Positions 1 through 8,680 of a DNA stretch of 17,736 nt are shown here, piece after piece; position 1 is the stretch's first letter, and each line of letters starts with the position of its first letter. Where the stretch lies: positions 1 through 17,736 of the forward strand of contig JADJVN010000031.1 in assembly GCA_016710585.1 (NCBI GenBank), in the 5' to 3' direction. Source of the stretch: Saprospiraceae bacterium (lineage in GTDB: Bacteria; Bacteroidota; Bacteroidia; Chitinophagales; Saprospiraceae). The notes under the pieces are model-generated. The model was not told where the DNA came from. It saw only the letters and a program-made list of their open reading frames with translations, and ran no database searches. The position numbers and the translations under genes are program-made.

Positions 1-1747
1 CACAGTTGATATCATGAATGAATATTTTATCAGTATTAAAATTGATAGAGAAGAGAGACCAGATTTAGATCATTATTTTATGAATGCAGTACAATTCGAT
101 GGGTGTATCAGGAGGATGTATTCTCTCAATGTGTTTTTGACACCTGAAGCTCCGCTTGCATTTTTGGTGGAACTTATTTTCCTCCAGAGCCCAAGTATGG
201 TAGACCTTCATGGAATCAAATTTTAATTTCTGTTCATCGCGCATTCAATGACAGAAATGTTCAGATATTAAATACTGTGAATAATCTTGAAAAAATTTCC
301 AAAATAAACCAAAGCAAAATAAAAATTCTGAAGCAGAATTGAAGCTCACAGATGCATTTGAGTCCCTATATAAATATATTGATCATGAAAATGGAGGATT
401 CTGTACTGCGCCAAAATTTCCATCCACCATGGTATTAAAGTTTTTTGTTTATTATTATTCTCTAACAGGGGATCAGAAAGCTTTAGATCATAAGTTACCA
501 AGAGTATTGATAAAATGATACTTGGCGGTATCTATGATCATGTTGGTGGTGGATTTTGTCGATATTCAGTAGACAGTAAATGGCAAATACCACATTTTGA
601 AAACGTTTCATGACCTGCGCCAATAATTAGAGATCAGCAGCAATATTGTATAAGTTTAATCCCTCAAGAGAGGTATTGGGAGGTTATCGGAAAGTGCCTT
701 ATTTTTTTCGATTCATACTTAAGATCTGGAAGTCTATTGCACTCTTCAATTGATGCAGATAGCGAGGGGAGAAGAAGGCAAGTTTTATTCATGGGAACTT
801 GAAGAGTTATACAATATTCTTGGCGAAGATTTTGATTTATTTAAGAAGCACATGAGTTTAGTCTTTGAAGATGATTTACATTTTATTATAACTGGAAAGT
901 CTACTATTGAAGAAGCAAATTCTTCATTTGAAAGTCTAAAATCAAGAGCAAGCCAAAATGAATCGTCTAGCAGATTACAGGTCAAAAAGAATTTGGCCGA
1001 GTATAGACAATAAGACCATCTTGGCTTCTGAATGCCCTTATGGTATCGACCTATTGTACTTTGTTTCGGATAAGTGAACAAAAGGATTACCTTGAAAGAG
1101 CAGAAAGTATGTTAGATTCATTGCTGCTACTTGATACAGGTAAATCCCATTTTATCGTATTAAAGTTAAAGACACTTTTTTATGGCGACTCTTTTTGGAG
1201 GATTATAGTTTAACACCATGCAGTCCTTCAAGTTTATCAATTGAATCATAATTCCAAAATTGTTAGAAAAGAGTAAAGATTTGATAAAAGTGGTTGAGAA
1301 AAATTTTAATTATTCAAATGGATTATTTTCTATCTTGCAATGATTAATGAGAATAAACAGATTCCAATGTTTTATGATAATCTAGATCATTCTATTCTTA
1401 ACGCCAACAGTGTAATGGCAGAAAACTATCGGATTCTTGGATTTTTGACAGATGAGATGTGGTTTTATTCCGCTAAGTCGGAGGAAATGGTAAATGCTAA
1501 TAAGGGTTTCATTGCTCACAATATTTTTTTCGATGGCATCTTACTAATTCCTACTTTGAAATGGAGAAGGCGGATTATGAATATCAAAGGTAAACTTGGA
1601 TTAACTCAATTTGGCACATCCGGTGTTATTTTTGAACAAAAAGAGAAAGGGATACAGGAAAACGAAGTTTGTTTTCAAAATTCTTGCCATGTTGGTAAAA
1701 GATAAATGGAAGAAAGCTTAGCTTTACATGGCTTTAGATATTCTTAA
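1..1747 (+). pseudogene. DUF255 / YyaL (SSP411)-family thioredoxin-fold protein, 5'-truncated and frameshifted
   Basis: The gene begins before the window, so the CxxC-bearing start of the thioredoxin-like domain is not visible. The first residues, MNEYFISIKIDREERPDLD, are the family hallmark that follows the CxxC helix, and LNVFLTPEA follows about 30 residues later. Other family motifs continue in shifting frames: APKFP near 409, GGIYDHVGGGF near 524, PHFEK near 592, IDADSEG plus EGKFYSWELEEL at 750-810, and QIPMFYDNLDHS at 1360. The last frame ends LALHGFRYS at the TAA of 1745-1747. In this family a thioredoxin-like fold is joined to an (alpha/alpha)6 barrel like that of N-acylglucosamine epimerases; the biochemical role is unsettled. 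I count at least eight frame changes in 1.75 kb. Because the protein signal resumes after each, base-calling indels are more likely than real decay, but a true pseudogene is possible. Confidence 0.8.
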
Positions 1748-2714
1748 TGACAAAATAGGCTAATCATAATATTATTCATACTAATTGGTGGGATTGATAT
1801 TGGATGCTCAGTCTCAAGTCATTTTTGCTTCAAAAAATTTTGATCATTACCTTCAAAATATTGCTTTTATGCTGGGAACTGGAGGGTAAAACTGTATTCT
1901 TACTATTAATCATCGAGATCACTGGCAGCTTAATGGAGACCAATAAAATCAACAATTTAATTCAATATGCCATTATTAAGACTCAAGTCAGCATGGGTCT
2001 GGAAACCCGGCTTCATGAAAGTATTGGATTACAGAATAGTTTTGGACTTAGACCTAGTTTTAATAAGATTTTTATTTCCAAGAGCATTTTATATTAATTG
2101 GTTTAGGCGGTAGCTATTCGAGAATTAATTATAATTTTTCAAAAGCACATTACCCCAGAGGGGATTTATTCCAATTCTGTATTTGATCATCAAGAACCAT
2201 TTTTTATTGATAATTGTAAGAATACAGTTATTCTAGGTATAAATTTGGCTTTTTGATACAAAGCAAATGGCTTGAAGGGGTGGCATTTCCTTTCAAAGTT
2301 TAAGGCACTTCAGTTCCGAAGATAAATCCAGATTTGAGGAATTTGACAATTTTGACACTCACAAATGAATACAAGAAGCGATTGGTGGAGATTTAGGCCG
2401 ATAATCCATGTTTATACAAATTTATTTCAAAACCAAATCCGAATTATTTTCAAATCTCAACTATAACGGCAAAAATATTTGGAGGTATTGGGATTAGAGG
2501 AATTCAGTTAAATTCTCTTGATGCTATCAAATTGAGCTTTGGATAGGAAATATTTCCCAAAATAGTCTTGACTGTGCCACAGTTGAATCAGGATTCTCCC
2601 ATGTTCGAGAAAAAAATTTGATTGACTCAAGAGTTTGGATTGAAGTACTTTCAGCAATAAAGAGAATTTGAGCGACAGCGAGGTATAGATTATAATCCGC
2701 GATGGACGGATTAA
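1747..2714 (+). pseudogene. PorP/SprF-family T9SS outer-membrane protein, frameshifted
   Basis: No single frame is open, but joining frames gives a protein of about 320 residues, the usual length of the PorP/SprF family. A hydrophobic signal-like stretch (LIIILFILIGG, about 1757-1790) is followed by DAQSQVIFASKNFDHYLQN. This matches the conserved start of mature PorP proteins, which read roughly 'DPQFSQFYA..YLNPAFAG'. The middle contains KTQVSMGLE. The end reads LNSLDAIKLSFG, then LTVPQLNQDS and REFERQRGIDYNPRWTD, resembling the last beta-strands of the family. PorP proteins are outer-membrane partners of the T9SS, and porP stands directly before porKLMN in Porphyromonas gingivalis, so the position supports the call. 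The probable ATG (1747-1749) overlaps the upstream TAA as TAATG, suggesting translational coupling. Individual motifs are weak because of the indels, so confidence is moderate. Confidence 0.62.
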
Positions 2715-2772
2715 ACGCTTGAGTCAATAAGAATTATATTATAAAAATAATTATGTAAAGAAAAAAAAATTC

Positions 2773-2804
2773 TTGTACAAACAATAAAAAGCAAACGATA
2801 TTTG
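2773..2804 (+). promoter_or_regulatory. Candidate Bacteroidota promoter upstream of gldK
   Basis: TTG at 2773-2775 is followed after 21 bases by GATATTTG at 2797-2804. The known Bacteroidota promoter has a -33 TTG/TTTG element and a -7 TAnnTTTG element about 19-21 bases apart, so the -7 box here matches 7 of 8 positions with acceptable spacing. If used, transcription would start near 2811, leaving a leader of about 115 bases before gldK. Such matches also arise by chance in AT-rich DNA, so this is tentative. Confidence 0.35.
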
Positions 2805-2847
2805 TCTAGTACATAATAGGTAGGTATTAAATATTGATTTTTATAAA

Positions 2848-2866
2848 TTACAAATTTTTTTTGTAA
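2848..2866. repeat. Small AT-rich inverted repeat in the gldK leader
   Basis: TTACAAA (2848-2854) and TTTGTAA (2860-2866) are perfect 7-base inverted arms around a five-T loop. The stem has only one G-C pair, so it would be weak in RNA. It could be a small operator, a weak leader structure or chance in AT-rich sequence. Confidence 0.25.
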
Positions 2867-2925
2867 AAATATAATAGGAGTATATTTTCCGAATTTTTTT
2901 AGACAAAGTAGGTAAATCAAATCAG

Positions 2926-4161
2926 ATGAGGAAATTGAATCTCTCTCTTTTTGTCTTGTTTATTCTTTTCTTACTCTTGGGGAAAAAATAAATAGGAAGG
3001 TGAATTGATCGTTATTCAAGACTGGCCTAAAGTGGAGTAGAGATAAAACCCGTTCGGAAATGGTGTCCTAAGTGGTACATTAGTTATAGGTCAGAGTGAC
3101 CAAGATAACTGGTAACAATATTCAAAAAGCTAAATCCATATCTATTTCGGGTTTTTACATGGATGAGACGTAATCACTAATAATGAGTATCGTCAATTTG
3201 TAGAATATGTAAAGCGGAGTTAGCTCATAGGACGCTTGGTCATTTTATAGAAAGTGAAGATGGCACTGGCGAAGAAGAAATCGACTGGGAGCAGAGATTG
3301 ATTGGGAAGATGAAACTCTAAAGGAGCTAAATTTCCAAGGTGCTGATGCTTTAAAGGCAAGACTGGAAGTTGACACACGTAAGCTAATCTACGAGTGGGA
3401 ATGGAAGGATTGGCAAAAAGCAGCTAACGTAAGAGACATTAAACGAACTCTATAATCAAAAGAAAATTGGAGTTTATCCAGATACACTTTGCTGGATAAG
3501 AGACTTTTGCATACTCATATAATGAGCCACTAACACGTAATTATTATTCACATCCAGCTTTTGACGATTATCCTGTAGTAGGGTGTAAATTGGAAACAAG
3601 CGAGAGCATTTTGTTTCTGGAGAACTCAACTTTGGGATAAAGCTAAAGGTGAGGATGAGCCAAACTCTGAAGAATTTAGACTTCCTACAGAACATGAGTG
3701 GGAGTGGGCTGCTCGAGGAGGTAAGGAATTGGCTCCATTTCCGTGGGGGAGGTTACTATTTGAGAAATGCAAAGGGTTGTCTATTGGCTAACTTTAAGCC
3801 TGGACGTGGTAACTATCCAGAAGATGGTGGTCAATATACAGTAAAGGCTGATGCATATTTCCCCAATGAATATGGATTATATAATATGTCTGGTAATGTG
3901 TCAGAATGGACAGAAACATCATTTCATGACAATGCTTATTCATTTATACATGATATGAACCCGGATATTAAATATGACGCCAAAGATGAAGATCCGAACT
4001 CTTAAGAGAAAAGTAATCCGCGGAGGATCTTGGAAGATATCGGTTATTACTTACAAACTGGTACAAGAAACTGGGAATTTCAAGATACAACTAAGTCTTA
4101 TATCGGATTTAGAAGTGTATTGACATTCTTAGGCCGTTCGGCAAATGATTTCAACAATTAA
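2926..4161 (+). CDS. gldK: GldK (PorK-like) T9SS ring protein with FGE/SUMF1 fold, frameshifted
   Basis: GldK is the lipoprotein that, with GldN, builds the ring beneath the outer membrane in the type IX secretion and gliding apparatus. The start MRKLNLSLFVLFILFLLLG is a signal-like hydrophobic segment; the lipobox Cys is not readable because the frame breaks just after it. Family landmarks follow in several frames: GELI with IQDWP, then PFGMV (about 3000-3065), SISGFYMDET, NEPLTRNYYSHPAFDDYPVVG (3520-3580), FRLPTEHEWEWAARGG (about 3675-3720) and YGLYNMSGNVSEWTE (3870-3915), and near the end RGGSW, TGTRNW and IGFRSVLTFLGRSAND. The last three blocks are the typical FGE-sulfatase fold signature. 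Joined, the product is about 410 residues. The frame breaks near 2980, several times between 3000 and 3660, and near 4000. The position before gldL, gldM and gldN confirms the call. In GldK the fold is structural; I do not infer formylglycine-generating activity. Confidence 0.88.
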
Positions 4162-4199
4162 TTGACAAACAATATCTATTTAACCAAAAAAATTTCACA

Positions 4200-4787
4200 A
4201 TGGCTTTTACAAAACAACAGGGTTTAAATACTTTAAGAATTTCTTGATTGGTGTTGGTGCCGCAATCGTTATGATTGGTGCGCTTTTCAAAATCTTATCG
4301 AGAGAGGGGGAGACGCTATGTTGACAGCAGGACTAATAACTGAAGCAATTTTATTCTAATCTTAGGAATTTTGCCTCCAGATAAAGATTATTATTGGGAG
4401 AAATTATATCCAGGATTAGATGATTATAGCTCTAGAATCAATCCATTAACTGATGGTCCAATGAAAAATTCAGTTAGACCTTTGAATGGCGAGGCTGTAG
4501 AAAACCAGTTGGGAGGAATGTTAGGTGAATTGCAAAACATGTCAAAGAGCTTAGGCTCGTTGAAGGCATTGCAAGAAGTAGATTTCTCTAAGGCTGGAGA
4601 CCAGATCAAGACAATGGGTAATTTTTATTCAAAAATGAATGAAGCAATGACAACATTGGGTAATTCATTGGAAGATACTAAAGCATATTCTGAGCAAGTA
4701 TCAAATTTGAAAAAGAATTTGACAAATTTGAATGGTGTATATGGCAACATTTTAAGTTCATATACTAAAATGGGTGGTAACGCATAG
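4200..4787 (+). CDS. gldL: GldL inner-membrane motor subunit of the T9SS, frameshifted at the N-terminus
   Basis: GldL is a two-helix inner-membrane protein that forms the stator-like ring around GldM and uses the proton gradient to drive T9SS export and gliding. The ATG at 4200 begins MAFTKQQG, after which the frame must be corrected. Helix 1 reads FLIGVGAAIVMIGALFKI (about 4240-4290) and helix 2 reads AMLTAGLITEAI (about 4315-4352). The clean part from 4371 begins with PPDKDYYWEKLYPGLDDYSS and continues as a soluble, coiled-coil-rich tail (QNMSKSLGSLKAL, EQVSNLKKNLTNLNGVYG), as in the family. The joined length is about 195 residues, slightly short for GldL. The Lys of helix 1 and the Glu of helix 2 (TEA) are visible, but the nearby His expected in FKIxH is not (see findings). 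It lies 38 bases after gldK and 55 bases before gldM. Confidence 0.9.
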
Positions 4788-4842
4788 TCGTTTGATCCAT
4801 ACATATATTCAGAATTTAATTAATCAATAAAAAAAGTAAAAT

Positions 4843-6411
4843 ATGTCAATTCCTAAGCAGCCCCGGCAGCTGATGATCAATATTATGTACTTGGTACTTA
4901 TGGCTTTATTGGCATTGAACGTTTCTGCTGAAATCTTCAATGCATTTAAGATGGTAAATTTAGGTTTAGAACAATCCAATAAAACCTTGGATCTGGCAAA
5001 TAATTCCTTACCAGCATCAATTGCTGAAAGAGCAAAAGCAAAACCAGAATTTGCTAGATTTTCTGAAAGAGCTCCAATGGCTGTTCAGTATGGCAACGAA
5101 TTTTCTACCTATGTAAATGATCTTGTAAACGACCTTATCGATAAGTCTGGTAACAAAAATGGATCTGTTGATGATGGAGATTACATTATTAAAGGTGAAA
5201 AAAAGGAATTAAAAGGTAAAAAAGATAAGGATGTAACCACTCGGAATTTGCTAAATGGTGGTAAGGGTCTTGAGCTCAAGAATAAAATTCTTGAATACCG
5301 AGGAAAATTCTTGTCTTTAATTGATGATTCGTTACGATCAAGAATGGAAACTGAAATTCCATTAAATGTGGATGATGAAACTTGGAAGCATTCCACTAAG
5401 AAATCTTGGGAGGAGTTTACTTTTAAACAAATGCCATTGGGTGCAGTTCAACCCATCTTTACAAAATTCATCAATGATGCTAAAGCTTCAGAAAATGCTG
5501 TTTTAAATCATATGAGTAAGAAATTGGGAGGAACTGACGTTGTATTGGATAAATTTACAGTTATTTCATCTCCAAAGAAATCATATATTATCAAGGGTGA
5601 ATCTTTTGAAACTACGATTTCAATGGCGGCTTCTACAAGTTCATCAACAAATACAAAGGTATCTTTGAGTGTGAATGGTGCATCCCTTCCAGTAAACAAG
5701 GATGGTGAAGCAGCTTGGAAAACAACGCCTGGAGATGTAGGTGTGAAAAAATATACAGCTGTTGCATCAGTATTCAATCCAGTAACAAATAAGTCTGAAA
5801 CATACAAGCGAGAATTCGAATATGAAGTAGGAGAGCGTTCTTGTAACGTTGCAGCTGAGAAGATGAACGTATTCTATATGGGCGTTGACAATCCAGTTGC
5901 AGTATCTGCAGCAGGTGTATCTTCAAATGCTTTGACTGTTTCGGCTACAGGTGGTGGAATCAATCTTACAAAAGTTTCTGGAGGGAAATACAATGCTACA
6001 GTTAGCCAACAAGGCGAAGCTACAATATCAGTTTCAGGTGGAGGTTTGACAGCCACAAACTTCAAATTCCGCGTAAAAAGAATTCCAGATCCAGTTGCAA
6101 AACTTGGAAATAAGAAAGGTGGTGGAATTGGAAATGGTGAGTTGAAAGCTCAACAAGGTGTTCTTCCTATTCTTGAAAACTTTGATTTTGATGCTAAATG
6201 TGCTATTGTAGGATTCCAACTTGTAAGAGTTGCTCCAAGACAAGATGCTGAAATTGCATTGAATTCAGGAGGCCGTTTTGAAGGTAAAGTTCAAGATTTA
6301 ATTAGTAAGGCAAAGCCAGGAGACAGATATCTATTTGAGGATATTAAAGCAAAATGTCCAGGAGACAATACTGCTCGTCCATTGGGTGATATGTCTTTCA
6401 AAGTTCAATAA
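4843..6411 (+). CDS. gldM: GldM, T9SS motor shaft protein
   Basis: This intact 522-residue ORF encodes GldM, which is anchored in the inner membrane, has its helix inside the GldL ring, and spans the periplasm to contact the GldK/GldN ring. The N-terminus SIPKQPRQLMINIMYLVLMA is the family hallmark: a short basic cytoplasmic start, then one transmembrane helix to about residue 28. It is followed by LNVSAEIFNAFKMVNLGL. A helical region (about residues 30-230) leads into beta-rich repeated domains (about 240-520), including GESFETTISMAAS, Ig-like strands such as VSLSVNGASLPVNKDGEA, and a C-terminal domain containing VGFQLVRVAPRQDAE. The length is typical. The start follows an A-rich leader (aataaaaaaagtaaaat) rather than a Shine-Dalgarno sequence, as is usual in this phylum. 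It is free of frameshifts, unlike most of the window. Confidence 0.96.
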   Translation: MSIPKQPRQLMINIMYLVLMALLALNVSAEIFNAFKMVNLGLEQSNKTLDLANNSLPASIAERAKAKPEFARFSERAPMAVQYGNEFSTYVNDLVNDLIDKSGNKNGSVDDGDYIIKGEKKELKGKKDKDVTTRNLLNGGKGLELKNKILEYRGKFLSLIDDSLRSRMETEIPLNVDDETWKHSTKKSWEEFTFKQMPLGAVQPIFTKFINDAKASENAVLNHMSKKLGGTDVVLDKFTVISSPKKSYIIKGESFETTISMAASTSSSTNTKVSLSVNGASLPVNKDGEAAWKTTPGDVGVKKYTAVASVFNPVTNKSETYKREFEYEVGERSCNVAAEKMNVFYMGVDNPVAVSAAGVSSNALTVSATGGGINLTKVSGGKYNATVSQQGEATISVSGGGLTATNFKFRVKRIPDPVAKLGNKKGGGIGNGELKAQQGVLPILENFDFDAKCAIVGFQLVRVAPRQDAEIALNSGGRFEGKVQDLISKAKPGDRYLFEDIKAKCPGDNTARPLGDMSFKVQ

Positions 6412-6432
6412 TATTATTTTTAAATTATAAGT

Positions 6433-7317
6433 ATGCAAATATTAAAAAATTTTGGTCTATTTTTCATCTTTTCATTATTGGTGAGCAGTTTGCAGGCTCA
6501 GGTTGAAGATGAGTCTTTGACAGAGTCTAGCGAAGTAGAAGACACTTCTGGAATGTTAGATGATATCGTAAAGCGCGAAGTATTGAAAGAACAGCGCATC
6601 TTGGCTTACGAACCAATTCGTGAAGCAGATATTGTATGGGAAAAAAGAATATGGAGAGTATTAGATGTTCGTGAGAAAATGAACATTGAGTTTATGTATC
6701 CAGAAAGACCTTTTTTCAAAATATTAATAGACGCTGCTAAGGCAGGAGATATGAAGATATTTGCTACTGATGAATTTAAGAAAAGAGTAACTGGAAGTGA
6801 TTTGGAAGCAATGCTTTCAAAAACAGATACAATCACTACTTATGATCCAGATACTTATGAAGAATCGGTTAAAATTATACACAATGATATTGACTATACT
6901 GATATTAAAAAATTCCGTGTAAAAGAGTTGTGGTATTTTGACAAAGAAGCTTCAAGAGTATATTGTAGAATTCTCGGTATTTCTCCAATAAAAGAGGAGA
7001 AAGATGCCTCTACAGGTGAAGTTAAGTATGAATTACCTATGTTTTGGATTTACTATCCAGATGCAAGACAGGTATTCGCCAGAGAAAGAGTATTCAATGA
7101 AAAAAATGATATTAGTCCAAGTTCATGGGCGGATATATTTGATACTCGATTCTTCTCAAGTTATATCCTAAAGCAATCAAATGTACAAGATGTGAGATTG
7201 CAAGATGTATATACACCTGAGAAGTATGGTGATAATGCTGGAATTCAGTTATTATTAGAATCAGAAAAGATTAAAAGTGAGTTGTTCAATTTTGAACACG
7301 ATCTTTGGGTTTATTAA
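6433..7317 (+). CDS. gldN: GldN (PorN-like) T9SS ring protein
   Basis: This intact 294-residue ORF encodes GldN, the periplasmic partner of GldK in the outer-membrane-associated T9SS ring. A signal peptide is visible at residues 1-22 (hydrophobic FFIFSLLVSSLQAQ, likely cut before the Gln). A short acidic linker follows, and then the conserved core: EPIREADIVWEKRIWRVLDV, REKMNIEFMYPERP and FFKILIDAAKAGDMKIF, with MFWIYYPDARQVFARERVFN and ADIFDTRFFSSYILKQSN later. These blocks are diagnostic of GldN/PorN. It lies 21 bases after gldM and is followed by a strong terminator, so it is the last gene of the T9SS transcript. Confidence 0.95.
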   Translation: MQILKNFGLFFIFSLLVSSLQAQVEDESLTESSEVEDTSGMLDDIVKREVLKEQRILAYEPIREADIVWEKRIWRVLDVREKMNIEFMYPERPFFKILIDAAKAGDMKIFATDEFKKRVTGSDLEAMLSKTDTITTYDPDTYEESVKIIHNDIDYTDIKKFRVKELWYFDKEASRVYCRILGISPIKEEKDASTGEVKYELPMFWIYYPDARQVFARERVFNEKNDISPSSWADIFDTRFFSSYILKQSNVQDVRLQDVYTPEKYGDNAGIQLLLESEKIKSELFNFEHDLWVY

Positions 7318-7344
7318 AAGTAAATTCTATTTTACAATAAAAAA

Positions 7345-7375
7345 AAGTTGGCAGTGCAAATTGCCAACTTTTTTT
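7345..7375 (+). terminator. Rho-independent terminator after gldN
   Basis: AAGTTGGCA (7345-7353) pairs with TGCCAACTT (7362-7370) around an eight-base loop, and the T run continues through 7375. A matching A run precedes the stem, so the hairpin may also terminate transcription from the other strand. It lies 27 bases after the gldN stop and closes the gldKLMN unit. Confidence 0.88.
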
Positions 7376-7436
7376 ATTTATACCTATTTCCTAGTCAATT
7401 ATTCTGATTCTGTTCATTAATATCAAATTTTAATAA

Positions 7437-7622
7437 ATGTATCATGAAAAAGCACCAATTGATTTCAATCCGAGCACGGGAAAGTTTCAATCATTGATGA
7501 GTGCCGTATTAAAAGACACAAGTTTGTTTGCATTTATTTGGAGCAATATTCGCTATCTTTTTATACGATGGAAACTAAATAAAGTCTTACCCAAAGCAGG
7601 AAATATTGGATTGACATCTTAG
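7437..7622 (+). CDS. Short unassigned ORF, possibly the N-terminal part of the next gene
   Basis: This 61-residue frame begins MYHEKAPIDFNPSTGKFQSL and continues through an aromatic, basic stretch (FAFIWSNIRYLFIRWKLNK) to AGNIGLTS. I do not recognise it. It starts 61 bases after the terminator, after an AT-rich leader (taataa), so it is plausibly the first coding sequence of a new transcript. It ends 9 bases before the next open frame, in a region full of indels. It may be a separate small protein or an N-terminal extension of the YitT-like protein downstream. The clear YitT similarity begins only near 7740. Confidence 0.35.
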   Translation: MYHEKAPIDFNPSTGKFQSLMSAVLKDTSLFAFIWSNIRYLFIRWKLNKVLPKAGNIGLTS

Positions 7623-7631
7623 GCTTATCTT

Positions 7632-8595
7632 ATGGTTTCGTTTGATGAGTGGCTTAAAAATAACGAATTGGGCAATCTTAGACATATCTTTAGTATTCCT
7701 AATAGCTGTGCTCAAGCAAATTTAGATAAAGTTAATTGGAATAAAGTATTCAACCTAAGTAATTTCCTTCATATTTTTATTGGGACAATTTTAGCAGTTT
7801 TTGCGATGAAGGGTTTATGATTCCAAATAAATTTTTAGATGGTGGCATCACGGGAATTTCTATTTTACTTCATGAGATATTTCATATTAATATTAGTCTT
7901 TTGGTTATCTTTTGAATATTATTTTATCTACCTCGGGTACAAAAAAATCGGAAAAACGTTTGCTGTATAAACCACAATCGCGGAGATTATTTTAGCCATC
8001 GGATTAGTGGTCGTTCTCATAGAACCAGTGACTTCTGATAGATTGCTTGTTGCAATATTTGGAGGGGTTCTCATGGGAGCAGGAGTTGGCTTGGTGATTC
8101 GTGGTGGAGGAGTCATTGATGGCGCAGAAGTGATAGCAGTGTTTACCAGAAGAAAAGTAGGATTCTCGAATAGTGAGATTATCATTTTATTTAATATTAT
8201 CGTTTTTTCAATAGCTGCATTGAAGTTTGGTATAGAGACTGGTATGTATTCTATCATCACCTATTTTGCAGCATCTAAGGCAACTGATTATATAGGCGAT
8301 GGAATCGAAGAATACACTGCCTTAAATATTGTGTCTTCCAAATACCAAGAAATAAAAAGATTATTGGTCAATGATCTAAACAAAGGTATCACAGTATATA
8401 AAGGAGAAAGAGGCTATCTCCCTGGCAATTTTGACATCAAGACAGATTGTGAAATCATCGTCACCATCATCACCAGACTTGAGATAAAAACATTGAAGAA
8501 CTCATTTTAAATATCGATCCTTCTGCATTTATTTATGTAGAGAGCATCAAGGAAGCTTCAGGGGGATCTTGAAGACGAAGGCACATGCGAGTTGA
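7632..8595 (+). CDS. YitT-family membrane protein (DUF161 + DUF2179), frameshifted
   Basis: The joined frames give a multi-pass membrane protein followed by a small soluble domain, the YitT architecture found in many Bacteroidota and Firmicutes. After NWNKVFNLSNFLH comes helix 1 (IFIGTILAVFAMKGF) and then the hallmark IPNKFLDGGITGISILLHE (about 7800-7875), INISLLVI, IYLGYKKIGKTFAV and FGGVLMGAGVGLVIRGGGVI (about 8059-8120). DGAEVIAVF follows, and further helices run to GMYSIITYFAASKATDYIGD. The DUF2179 tail (about 8300-8595) contains YTALNIVSSKYQEIKRLLV, GITVYKGERGY and IDPSAFIYVESIKEASGG. One missing base near 8570 creates a false stop; the restored frame ends KTKAHAS at 8593-8595. Further breaks lie near 7820, 7910 and 8490. 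The transported substrate of this family is not established. The exact start is uncertain; I chose the first Met of the frame that carries helix 1. Confidence 0.85.
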
Positions 8596-8662
8596 GAGCA
8601 GGATAATATTTAATTATTGAGAGATTTATTGTCTGATATTACCCAATGATTAGTTATGTCAC

Positions 8663-8670
8663 TATATTTG
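8663..8670 (+). promoter_or_regulatory. Candidate -7 element before the sensor kinase
   Basis: TATATTTG is an exact match to the Bacteroidota -7 consensus TAnnTTTG. No TTG sits at the usual -33 distance; the nearest clear TTG is about 31 bases upstream. It lies only 10 bases before the ATG at 8681. If used, the mRNA would be almost leaderless or translation would start later. Chance occurrence in AT-rich DNA is possible. Confidence 0.3.
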
Positions 8671-8680
8671 ATGTGTCGAA

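Larger units (their letters stand above)
2715..2925 (+). other. AT-rich intergenic region before gldK
   Basis: This 211-base gap has no convincing ORF; a minus-strand ORF across it looks like low-complexity translation. It is very rich in A and T, with a run of nine A at 2761-2769 and eight T at 2855-2862. It contains a candidate promoter and a small inverted repeat, listed separately. An AGGAG lies at 2876-2880, about 45 bases before the gldK ATG and so too far away to act as its ribosome binding site. Confidence 0.6.

Noticed and set aside
1804..2097. A separate 97-residue hydrophobic protein
   Set aside because: Its frame mixes real PorP-like segments (KTQVSMGLE) with out-of-frame translation; it is a fragment of the broken porP-like gene.
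1..2714. Genuine pseudogene cluster from genome decay
   Set aside because: Similarity resumes in neighbouring frames, with few internal deletions evident and many breaks in homopolymers; sequencing indels explain this better, though short reads are needed to prove it.
2527..2920. Minus-strand open frames over the end of porP and the gldK leader
   Set aside because: One is antisense to PorP-like coding and the other translates AT-rich low-complexity DNA; neither has a start context or known motifs.
2926..4161. GldK as a true formylglycine-generating enzyme
   Set aside because: Its place before gldLMN and its GldK-specific blocks show the fold is used structurally in the T9SS ring.
5181..6243. 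Several minus-strand open frames of 60-100 codons inside gldM
   Set aside because: They lie opposite a clear, intact GldM coding sequence and show no recognisable domains; they are antisense shadows.
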